64,000 bases of DNA from Vibrio orientalis CIP 102891 = ATCC 33934. Lineage in GTDB: Bacteria > Pseudomonadota > Gammaproteobacteria > Enterobacterales > Vibrionaceae. Under the pieces are notes generated by a model, which was given only the letters and a program-made list of their open reading frames with translations, had not been told where the DNA came from and did not search any database. Of the stretch, positions 57,247 to 64,000 are shown in pieces. The translations under genes were made by a program, and so were the position numbers. The stretch lies in the NCBI RefSeq assembly GCF_000176235.1, contig NZ_ACZV01000004.1, positions 186,001 to 250,000 of the forward strand, given 5' to 3'. Position 1 is the stretch's first letter. Each line of letters opens with the position of its first letter.

Positions 57247-59115
57247 CTAGACAATGAATTTATTGAGTATCGCATCCTGTTCTCGAATGTTTTCGGTTTG
57301 GGCCTGCATAGCAATGTTGGCATTATCAGCAGCATCGGATACTTGAGTTGAAAGATCTTTTATCTTCACGGTGTTGCTGTTGATCTCTTCGGCAACAAGG
57401 CTTTGTTCTTCCGCAGCTGAGGCAATCTGGATATTCATATCACTAATTTGTTGAATAGCATCGCGAATACTATCGAGTGCTACATTAGCCTCTTGTGCTC
57501 GTTCAACGGCAGTACCAGCGGTAGTTTTGCTCATATTCATCGCATTGGCAACCGAGCTAGCGCCGGCTTGGAGCTGCTCGATCATATTTCTGATTTCGGT
57601 CGTCGACTCTTGCGTACGCTGCGCGAGTGTTCGAACTTCATCAGCAACCACAGCGAAGCCTCGGCCTGAATCTCCGGCACGTGCAGCCTCAATTGCGGCA
57701 TTGAGCGCAAGTAAGTTGGTTTGGTCGGCAATGTCATTGATAACCTTTAAAATAGTCTCAATGTTATCTGTGGCCGATTCTAATACTTTAACCTCTTCGA
57801 CGGCTTCATCAATTTTTTGTGACAGGTTATCGATCGCACTGGTGGTCTCACTGACAACCGATGTCCCTAGGCTTGTCGCTTCGTCTGCTTCTCTAGCCGA
57901 TGCTGCAGCGCCTTGAGCATTGTTTGCTACATCCCCTGATGTGGTTGCCATCTCGTGCATTGCCGTGGCTAGTTGTTCAAGCTCATGCAGCTGTTCTTGC
58001 ATCGCAGAGGCAGATTGTTGAAGTCCCTGAGAGGTCATTTCGGAGCCGCGTAAGATTTCAGAACCAATGGCTTTAGACTGAGTAATCTGTTGTTGCAGTG
58101 ACTGAGTGAATTCATTAAAGCCAGATGCCAGAATGGAAAACTCTTGATCTGTGTCCGTGTTTAAACGTTGGGTAAGATCGCCTTCACCAGACGCCACGTC
58201 TTGAATTGCATTACTCAGATCATCGAGAGGTTTCATCAAGGTGCGAATAAGGATCAGCAGCAATACAATACTGATGAGTAATGCGATGATTGAATAAATA
58301 ATCGAGCTATTTCTGAGATCCGCAAGAGATTGGTAAGCAATGGTTTCATCTAACAGTACGCCAATGTACCAGTCTTCTCCGGGGACTTTAGAAAAGTCTA
58401 AGGTGTACTCTTTACCATCAATAATGGCGTGTTGCGGTTCATCATTGATTTGAGCGTCAGCCAAAAACTCTTTCATTGGCTTACCGTTAAACTCTGTGGT
58501 TGGGTGCGCAATGGTCGTGCCATCTCCCGCGACAATAAACACATAGCCGGCGTCAAATAACTGCACCTTATTTACCACTTCTGCCAAGGCTGCCAAGCTC
58601 ACATCATAGAAGATTGCGCCGATGAACTGGCCGTTGTCTCGTACTGGGGTTGCAATCGAAACCAAAATCTCACCAGTGGCAGAGTCGGCATAGGGAGCGG
58701 TAATGACAAGCTTGCCTGAGTTCTTAGCATCAATATACCAAGGGCGAACGCGCGGATCCCACGTTGGTCCTGGGTTCCATGAAGGATCATTGTTGATGTT
58801 GGACCCATCTTTTTCGAACCCAAGTCCAGCCAATAGAAAAGTCTCTTTTACGACGGGACGAGTTAGAACCGCTGTCATCGCTTCAGGGGAGAGATTCACC
58901 TCAAGCATACTAGTAGCGTATGAGGCGATAGCCTTACGACTATTGATTTCTGCAGCAGTTGTATCTCGAACTCCGTCTACGATTTCAGTGACACTTGAAG
59001 TAACTTGGGTCTTGATTTCACGTTGGACGGTAAAGTATTGCTGAAGGGTCAAAAGAGTGACCGTCGCCAAGAGCAGTACTGAAGACGCGGCCACAATCTT
59101 ATGGCTGAATTTCAT
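57247..59115 (-). CDS. dCache-type methyl-accepting chemotaxis protein, probable amino acid sensor
   Basis: 622 residues. First helix (about 9-29), dCache_1 sensor (about 35-270), second helix (about 275-297), HAMP and signalling domain ([20 protein letters not shown]). The sensor holds the pattern seen in amino-acid-binding dCache domains: [11 protein letters not shown] (Arg, Trp, Tyr), a following Tyr in TAPYAD, and an Asp in FYDVSL. This predicts direct amino acid binding. No C-terminal pentapeptide. Monocistronic. Ligand prediction is an inference from motif only. Confidence 0.92.
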   Translation of the reverse strand: MKFSHKIVAASSVLLLATVTLLTLQQYFTVQREIKTQVTSSVTEIVDGVRDTTAAEINSRKAIASYATSMLEVNLSPEAMTAVLTRPVVKETFLLAGLGFEKDGSNINNDPSWNPGPTWDPRVRPWYIDAKNSGKLVITAPYADSATGEILVSIATPVRDNGQFIGAIFYDVSLAALAEVVNKVQLFDAGYVFIVAGDGTTIAHPTTEFNGKPMKEFLADAQINDEPQHAIIDGKEYTLDFSKVPGEDWYIGVLLDETIAYQSLADLRNSSIIYSIIALLISIVLLLILIRTLMKPLDDLSNAIQDVASGEGDLTQRLNTDTDQEFSILASGFNEFTQSLQQQITQSKAIGSEILRGSEMTSQGLQQSASAMQEQLHELEQLATAMHEMATTSGDVANNAQGAAASAREADEATSLGTSVVSETTSAIDNLSQKIDEAVEEVKVLESATDNIETILKVINDIADQTNLLALNAAIEAARAGDSGRGFAVVADEVRTLAQRTQESTTEIRNMIEQLQAGASSVANAMNMSKTTAGTAVERAQEANVALDSIRDAIQQISDMNIQIASAAEEQSLVAEEINSNTVKIKDLSTQVSDAADNANIAMQAQTENIREQDAILNKFIV

Positions 59116-59207
59116 CTCAGAGTCCTTCCTATAGATTCAGTGGTTATTTATAGATCTATAGTTATGAAATGAAGGTTCGGCCAGAAAATATACAACTTTT
59201 CTACGAA

Positions 59208-59810
59208 TTAGCGGCCTAAAATCGCTTTTTCTAATCCAGTAAATAGAGAATCGTTCCCATCAAAGAGTGCTTCTACAACGACAGGCCGTTTTTTGCCTGA
59301 TTGCATTTGCTTATTGGCTTCTCGAACTCGGAGTACCAGTTGCAATTCACTTGATAGAGAGGATTCACCGTCGTATTTCCACTGTGCAATTTGCTGACTG
59401 AGTTTGCCTTCTTTCAGTGCAGGACAAAGATCAACGAGTTCTTGCTGTAGTACGGTAAGCAAGTCGATTTGCTTGTCGCGGGTAGCGGGTACATCACGTA
59501 AACGGTTGAGTAGAGCGGTCATGAGTTCGTTCGACTTAATGAATCCAGCTTGCTTTGGTAGTCGTAATGATACGCGGGATGATAGTTCAATGGTGTCAAC
59601 GAGCGTATTCGGAGTGTATGTAATAGAGACTAGTGTATCGAAAGGTAGCCAAAAGTACTGATTGGGTTCTACTGCGAACTCATGTTTACCAAGCTTCACT
59701 AATACCAAACCTTGTCTGACGCAAATCAGCTTGTGTTTTAGTGATTTTCTGCGTGAGGTACAAATAAGAAAATCATTGTGTTCGGCTTGGTATGAAATCG
59801 CGTAGTGCAT
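59208..59810 (-). CDS. Divergent AraC-like protein with cupin sensor
   Basis: About 200 residues from the ATG at 59810, preceded by GAAGAG; a TTG at 59867 is the only other start in the frame. N-terminal AraC-type cupin fold (LICVRQGLVLVKLGKHEFAVEPNQYFWLPFDT). The C-terminus keeps only a shadow of one AraC HTH (VREANKQMQSGKKRPVVVEALFDGN...FTGLEKA), and the first HTH is not recognisable. Either a fast-evolving regulator or a sensor that no longer binds DNA in the usual way. Divergent from the acyltransferase gene. Confidence 0.65.
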   Translation of the reverse strand: MHYAISYQAEHNDFLICTSRRKSLKHKLICVRQGLVLVKLGKHEFAVEPNQYFWLPFDTLVSITYTPNTLVDTIELSSRVSLRLPKQAGFIKSNELMTALLNRLRDVPATRDKQIDLLTVLQQELVDLCPALKEGKLSQQIAQWKYDGESSLSSELQLVLRVREANKQMQSGKKRPVVVEALFDGNDSLFTGLEKAILGR

Positions 59811-59998
59811 GGTGTAGCTCTTCAGTTTTGGGGCGCTAAGGTTAACGTTTCTTGATGAAAAAGCCAACTTTGAGTCATCAATGCGTCAAAAAGCGATAAA
59901 TACTCTGGTCTGACCTTGTGAAATCTGCGAGAACTATAGCTGCCAAGAGACGTTTCTATGCGTAGAATAGTCGCGCTTTCTATTTACTGACTAAAATA

Positions 59999-61102
59999 AT
60001 GACGACAAACACAGACCCATTTATTGAAATTCGTCCATATAATGACGAAGAGATTCCAGCGGCCATTGACCGCTTAGTTAATGATGAAGAGTTCATTAGC
60101 GCAATCCTACATCACCGTTTTTCAAATCACGCAGGTTGGTTTAAAGCCCTAATGTCACCTGTTGTGAAAGTCTACTTGAAAATGAAGTGGTCAAAGCTGA
60201 ACTCAGTTGAAGCGATTCAGTCTGAGGTGAAGAAGTACTTAGACCAAACTCTGAAGTCGACCACAAATGGTGTGACTTTCAGTGGACTTGATAAGCTAGA
60301 CCCTGAACAAGCTTATTTGTTTGTTTCTAACCACCGTGATATTGCGATGGATCCTGCGTTAGTCAACTATGGTCTGTTTCAAAATGGACATAAAACGGTT
60401 CGCATTGCTATTGGCGACAACTTACTGAAAAAGCCATGTGCGACGGAATTAATGAAGCTGAATAAGAGCTTTATCGTAAAGCGCTCAGCAAAAGGCCCAC
60501 GTGAAATGATGAAGGCGCTGGGCACCTTATCAGGTTATATTAAGCACTCACTCGATACTGGCCACTCAATTTGGATTGCCCAGAAAGAAGGTCGTGCTAA
60601 AGATGGCAATGATTTTACCGAACCAGCCATTCTTAAAATGTTCCATGTTGAAGGTCGTAAACAGAAAGTGGCATTTGCGGACTACGTTAAATCTTTAAGA
60701 ATCGTGCCAGTATCAATTTCTTATGAAAATGACCCATGTGATATCGCTAAAGCACTTGAGCTGCATGCTAAAGAGTCGGTAGGTAGTTACGAAAAGGGCG
60801 AGTTTGAAGATATCGATAGCATCATTCAAGGCATTGTCGGCGATAAAGGTCGTGTTCATGTCGGGTTTGGTGACGTGATCGCTCAAGATTTCGAAACCCC
60901 TGAAGCATTGGCTGAAGAGATCGATCGCCAGGTGCATGAGAACTACAAGCTGTTTCCAATTAACCAATTGGCGGCGGGCAATGAACAAGTTGATGAGCAA
61001 GTTAAAGCTAAGTTTGCTGATAAGCTCAATTTGCTCCCAGAAGGTGCACAACCATACTTGGTCGCAAGCTATGCTAACCCTGTAAAAAATCAGCCAGCCT
61101 AG
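59999..61102 (+). CDS. 1-acylglycerol-3-phosphate acyltransferase-like protein
   Basis: 367 residues. The acyltransferase motif I is present as SNHRDIAMDPALVNY (H-x4-D, about 109-117), with later motifs SFIVKRS and IWIAQKEGRAKDG. Helical N-terminus and a C-terminal extension of about 100 residues after the PlsC-like core. No clear membrane helix, so it is peripheral or cytoplasmic, unlike PlsC. It probably transfers an acyl chain to a lysophospholipid or similar acceptor. Monocistronic, ended by the hairpin at 61127-61147. Confidence 0.85.
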   Translation: MTTNTDPFIEIRPYNDEEIPAAIDRLVNDEEFISAILHHRFSNHAGWFKALMSPVVKVYLKMKWSKLNSVEAIQSEVKKYLDQTLKSTTNGVTFSGLDKLDPEQAYLFVSNHRDIAMDPALVNYGLFQNGHKTVRIAIGDNLLKKPCATELMKLNKSFIVKRSAKGPREMMKALGTLSGYIKHSLDTGHSIWIAQKEGRAKDGNDFTEPAILKMFHVEGRKQKVAFADYVKSLRIVPVSISYENDPCDIAKALELHAKESVGSYEKGEFEDIDSIIQGIVGDKGRVHVGFGDVIAQDFETPEALAEEIDRQVHENYKLFPINQLAAGNEQVDEQVKAKFADKLNLLPEGAQPYLVASYANPVKNQPA

Positions 61103-61124
61103 ATTAGCCACTAACTCTCTGAAG

Positions 61125-61155
61125 AAGCCTCACTGATCCAGTGAGGCTTTTTATT
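61125..61155 (+). terminator. Terminator after the acyltransferase gene
   Basis: GCCTCACTG-ATC-CAGTGAGGC (61127-61147) followed by TTTTTATTA. Confidence 0.92.
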
Positions 61156-61170
61156 AGCTGACAATTTTAT

Positions 61171-61770
61171 TTAGGGAGCAACAGCACCACCTAAGTTGAG
61201 ATTTGTTGGCCATTTTGTAATGCGGTTACCACCAAGAAATATATTGCCTTTTACTGTCATGGTGTCTGGGAACTCAGTTATTTTCGATCCACTGATATAA
61301 AGGTCGCCGTCAATCATGATCCCTTCGGGTAGGCTTTCAAGCGGGGTTCGAATGACACTAAGATCACCTTTTACTCTTAATCGTGGTGGCAACGATTGTA
61401 GTGGCGTATCAGTAAAGTTGAGGTAACCACCCACTTTGATTCCTCTTGGCCATTTTTTAATGTTTGACCCAAGTAAATTAGCAAACCCTCTAATTTTTAC
61501 TCCCTTCGATATCTTTTCTAGCGGGCTATTTGATGCATCAAGGCTACCTTGAATGTCTAGGCCTTCAGGAAGGCGTTTAATCGTCGTTTTTGCGATGTTC
61601 AAGTTGCCCTTAATGACGAGCCCATCAGGAAGTTCAGTGTAAGGCTTATTACGTAGATCTAGATTACCGTAATTATCGAGGTGATTGAGGATTCGAAATT
61701 GATCGAGCGGTACTGCTGTTGCGGCAATACTGAAGCTAAGTAAAAAGGGTAAACAAAAGGTGCGTAGCAT
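61171..61770 (-). CDS. Secreted solenoid protein with 20-residue leucine-rich-like repeats
   Basis: 199 residues: signal peptide (MLRTFCLPFLLSFSIAATA), then seven full repeats of 20 residues and one partial (about 46-199). The pattern is [KTE]-x-[LFW]-P-x-G-[LIV]-x-[IV]-x-G-x-L-x-[IVLF]-x-x-[ST]-x-[ILV]. The spacing gives a tightly wound beta solenoid like leucine-rich repeats. No catalytic or anchor motif. The chain ends directly after the last half repeat. Probably periplasmic or exported; function unknown. A binding or scaffold role is only a guess. Confidence 0.75.
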   Translation of the reverse strand: MLRTFCLPFLLSFSIAATAVPLDQFRILNHLDNYGNLDLRNKPYTELPDGLVIKGNLNIAKTTIKRLPEGLDIQGSLDASNSPLEKISKGVKIRGFANLLGSNIKKWPRGIKVGGYLNFTDTPLQSLPPRLRVKGDLSVIRTPLESLPEGIMIDGDLYISGSKITEFPDTMTVKGNIFLGGNRITKWPTNLNLGGAVAP

Positions 61771-61848
61771 AGTTCAATCACTTTGAGAGTTCGTACTCAA
61801 TATGAGTTCTAAGCAAGATAAGATCAAATTTTCTATGCGATAGGAACA

Positions 61849-61876
61849 AAAAAACGGGCTCAAGTGCCCGTTTTGG
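61849..61876 (-). terminator. Terminator of yfcZ
   Basis: AAAACGGGC-TCAAGT-GCCCGTTTT (61851-61874); the minus strand continues with TTTTTTTGTTCC. Confidence 0.88.
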
Positions 61877-61894
61877 AAAGCGTTTAGAATTGAA

Positions 61895-62188
61895 TTAACG
61901 AGCTAGAGCGCGCGTTTTTAGTTCAAAAATTAACTTTTCAGCGCTGACTTCAAACTGGAAGCGTGCTGTTATTTCTGTTGTGTCTTCTTCAATAGCAGTC
62001 ACTTCGTACTTAACGCCTTGACATACTTCTTCAGCCAGTGCGATGTACTTCGCTAGTTCTGCTTCGATGAGTGCTTTGCCAGCAGCAAAAATTGTCACTT
62101 CAGCCACATCATCACCTTCTTTGATGATAAAGCCTATTTCACCTGCGCAACCACATGCTTCGCATACTTGTTCTTGTTCGGTGGTCAT
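61895..62188 (-). CDS. YfcZ/YiiS-family (DUF406) protein
   Basis: 97 residues. N-terminal cysteines (C-EACGC) and a C-terminal SAEKLIFELKTRALAR match the DUF406 layout of E. coli YfcZ (94). Small soluble protein of unknown function. The AGGATATTGAG ribosome site precedes the ATG. It is divergent from luxT, with about 505 bp between them. Confidence 0.85.
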   Translation of the reverse strand: MTTEQEQVCEACGCAGEIGFIIKEGDDVAEVTIFAAGKALIEAELAKYIALAEEVCQGVKYEVTAIEEDTTEITARFQFEVSAEKLIFELKTRALAR

Positions 62189-62693
62189 CTCAATATCCTC
62201 TTACAAATAATGAGGTCATTTTAGCGAGATTTTTGAAGCTTATCCATAAAAACGAGATCTCGTAGTTTTATGTTGGAATCAGTATGCTATGTTGTGGTTT
62301 GGTTAATAAATCAACAGTGATTTGCGAATAGCTCTTATTTTCATGTGACGAAGATCAATAAATTACGAAAATTCATGTCATAATACATCCAGAATGCCAT
62401 TCAGTTAGTTGTAAGGGGGGACATTTTGTAAGATTATCGGTGACTCATTATTATATAAACAATAGATAAAGTCTTATTATTCTATAAAGCATGCAAATGC
62501 ATGCAGTTATGGGAAGTTAGTTTACGCAACAGTTAGATGGTCCGTACGGTTTAATTGTGATAGTGTCTTTTGCATTGAGATTGATAATTTATCTCGTTTC
62601 ACGATGTGTCATCAGACAAGGAAGCTAATTAATAAGGCGTCGATAATAAACTCATGAAGAGTTAGACGGATTTACAGAGAGAAGAGCCTGAAC
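62189..62693. promoter_or_regulatory. Long leader between yfcZ and luxT
   Basis: 505 bp without a gene, AT-rich. It contains GCATGC-AAAT-GCATGC (62489-62504), a 16-bp inverted repeat, about 190 bp before luxT. I see no sigma-54 promoter and no clear CRP site. A leader this long suggests complex control of luxT. Nothing else recognised. Confidence 0.5.
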
Positions 62694-63155
62694 ATGCCAA
62701 AGCGTAGTAAAGAAGATACCGAAATCACGATTCAAAAGATCATGGATGCAGTAGTTGATCAGCTATTGCGTCTTGGTTATGACAAAATGTCGTACACTAC
62801 TTTGAGCCAACAGACTGGTGTATCTAGAACGGGTATTAGCCACCACTTTCCTAAAAAGACGGATTTTACCGCTGCACTAGACGGACGTATCTTTAAGATG
62901 TTCGTTGAGCACGTAGAGTTTAATAAAGGCCTAGAAGATTTTTCTTCAAGTTGGGTTGCCGCGCTAGACAGTGAAGAGTTCTTAGCAATTCTACGTCTGC
63001 TATTCCACCATATCGTGACTTCTCAAAACACGCATGAGTTTGCGAGCAACGGTATTGATCGCCTATACAAGATGACCGAAAGCCAGTTTGGTGAAGGCAG
63101 CGCAAAAGAGCTTGAGTGGTTGATCGGGAAATCAATTATTCGTATGGCTCAGTAA
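62694..63155 (+). CDS. luxT: LuxT/SwrT TetR-family quorum-sensing and motility regulator
   Basis: 153 residues, the size of Vibrio LuxT, with the characteristic N-terminus MPKRSKEDTEITIQKI, TetR HTH (about 28-48: SYTTLSQQTGVSRTGISHHF) and GIDRLYKM in the C-terminal half. It is much shorter than usual TetR proteins (about 190-210). In V. harveyi LuxT acts on luxO/qrr1 expression, and in V. parahaemolyticus the orthologue SwrT controls lateral flagella. The AGAGAGAAGAG ribosome site is clear. The match is from memory of the LuxT family. Confidence 0.8.
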   Translation: MPKRSKEDTEITIQKIMDAVVDQLLRLGYDKMSYTTLSQQTGVSRTGISHHFPKKTDFTAALDGRIFKMFVEHVEFNKGLEDFSSSWVAALDSEEFLAILRLLFHHIVTSQNTHEFASNGIDRLYKMTESQFGEGSAKELEWLIGKSIIRMAQ

Positions 63156-63161
63156 TGACCA

Positions 63162-63192
63162 TTAAAAAGCCTTCTTCGGAAGGCTTTTTTGT
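63162..63192. terminator. Bidirectional terminator between luxT and the chemoreceptor
   Basis: AAAAAGCCTTC-TTC-GGAAGGCTTTTTT hairpin (63164-63190) between convergent genes. Confidence 0.92.
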
Positions 63193-63216
63193 ATCATTAA
63201 GTTTGGGCTTATCTCG

Positions 63217-64000
63217 CTATAGCTTCCTAAATTGTTGGACCAGTTTTCCTTGAGAACTTAAGTCTTTTACCAGTCCTTCACATTCTTCCTTCGTATCATT
63301 TGCGAGTATGTTTGTCGCTGCACAGACATCGCTGATCGACTGAACGCTGGAATTCATCTCGTCAGTTACCCTAGCCATCTCTTCTATTGCCGCCGCTATC
63401 TGACTGTTTCGATCCGAAATATCCGTTACTTGATGAAGTAGTACATCCAATTTATCTCCTGAGGTATTCGCGCAATCAACACAAACATCAGAGAGTTGGT
63501 TACCTTCATTCATCGCTTGAACGGCTTTCTCGGTGCTCGTCTGGATTAATTTGATGATATTTTGAATTTCTTCCGTTGATTCGTGGCTTCGTTGAGCCAG
63601 TTGGCGCACCTCATCAGCGACGACAGCGAAGCCACGTCCTTGTTCACCGGCGCGAGCGGCTTCGATAGCGGCATTAAGTGCGAGTAGGTTGGTTTGTTCA
63701 GCGACCCCTTGGATAATAATCAGTACTTCACCTATAGTGCGACCATGCTCAACAAGTTGTTGAATAACATCAGACGCAACCCCAAGTTGTTTAGACAATT
63801 CGTTGATGGAGTTAATCGTTTGAGTTACCGAAGAGCGGCCTTCTTTCGCTGCTGTGCTGGCTTGGTCCGTCGCGTTTGATGCGCTTTGCGCATTCTGAGT
63901 AATTTCATTTGCCGTAGAATGCATCTCATTGATAGCGGCAGCGACTTGCTCTGTTTCAGATGTTTGCCCAACTAAATTCTCAGCTGTTGTTTCACAATTA
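63217..64000 (-). CDS. Methyl-accepting chemotaxis protein, C-terminal part (5' end outside window)
   Basis: About 260 codons, open to the right edge; the ATG at 63924 is internal, as the frame continues upstream with [13 protein letters not shown], a standard signalling-domain sequence. The hairpin tip [20 protein letters not shown] is present, and the domain ends LVQQFRKL without a docking pentapeptide. The sensor and membrane part lie beyond the window. Fourth chemoreceptor in this window. Confidence 0.93.
   Translation of the reverse strand, partial: NCETTAENLVGQTSETEQVAAAINEMHSTANEITQNAQSASNATDQASTAAKEGRSSVTQTINSINELSKQLGVASDVIQQLVEHGRTIGEVLIIIQGVAEQTNLLALNAAIEAARAGEQGRGFAVVADEVRQLAQRSHESTEEIQNIIKLIQTSTEKAVQAMNEGNQLSDVCVDCANTSGDKLDVLLHQVTDISDRNSQIAAAIEEMARVTDEMNSSVQSISDVCAATNILANDTKEECEGLVKDLSSQGKLVQQFRKL

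Noticed and set aside
60713..61111. 132-codon frame opposite the acyltransferase gene
   Set aside because: Shadow frame without ribosome site; the plus-strand protein has clear acyltransferase motifs.
62336..62352. CRP-like site (TGTGACGAAGATCAAT) upstream of luxT
   Set aside because: Only the left half fits TGTGA-N6-TCACA; too weak to call.

Overview
The window looks like a piece of a Vibrio chromosome. It carries a Qrr quorum-sensing small RNA behind a sigma-54 promoter with LuxO-type sites, a CsrB-family small RNA with a VarA/UvrY box, a LuxT/SwrT-type TetR regulator, a vpsLMNO-like exopolysaccharide operon, and many chemoreceptors and GGDEF/EAL proteins. These lineage markers agree with gammaproteobacterial orthologues such as codBA, yjeH, yddG, yhfA, yedI, yfcZ and pyrC. 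The mix of metabolic, signalling and accessory genes, with no rRNA, tRNA or ribosomal genes, would fit the secondary chromosome, but that is only an inference. I see no insertion sequence, prophage, integron or CRISPR array.

Layout. 1-7.9 kb (minus): exopolysaccharide operon with a VpsL-like sugar-phosphate transferase, outer-membrane barrel, short Wza-like export protein, Wzc-like co-polymerase with a degenerate kinase domain, flippase, and a polymerase/ligase cut by the window edge. 8.1-14.1 kb: dCMP deaminase, csrB (plus), codBA (minus), qrr (minus) and mgtE (minus). 14.2-26.4 kb: HlyD/DUF3302 pair, several regulator-plus-target pairs (AraC, MocR with a flavin protein, Lrp with a YjeH exporter, LysR with a LysE-type exporter), an oxidoreductase, an OsmC-family protein, a YddG exporter and an L,D-transpeptidase. 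26.6-28.8 kb: GAF-GAF-GGDEF protein. 28.8-35.9 kb (minus): moxR-DUF58-DUF4381-batA-batB-batD operon, with batB containing a 31-copy 9-bp array and a 23-copy 6-bp array. 36-45.3 kb: chemoreceptor, small proteins, Fe-alcohol dehydrogenase, pyrC, Pmp3-like peptide, a MOSC/reductase/ferredoxin fusion, and a divergent EamA/AraC pair. 45.5-54.3 kb, visibly AT-rich: two-component system, outer-membrane barrel, then GGDEF, EAL, an orphan 83-residue protein, PAS-GGDEF and a chemoreceptor in one direction. 54.4-64 kb: M14 peptidase, yedI, FrnE-like DsbA protein, dCache chemoreceptor, divergent AraC-like protein, acyltransferase, a secreted 20-residue-repeat protein, yfcZ, luxT and a partial chemoreceptor.

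How it fits together. The strongest theme is control of the motile/sessile and cell-density switch. CsrB titrates CsrA, Qrr is made at low cell density under LuxO, LuxT is known in Vibrio to repress a qrr gene, and the exopolysaccharide genes and c-di-GMP enzymes are typical outputs of that network. A half-site (CTTACAT) is shared by the exopolysaccharide leader and the bat/chemoreceptor leader. PurR-like operators lie upstream of both codBA and pyrC, consistent with joint control of pyrimidine salvage and synthesis. The most unusual items are the repeat-rich BatB protein, the Wzc-like protein without kinase residues, the MOSC fusion, the orphan in the c-di-GMP cluster and the secreted repeat protein.
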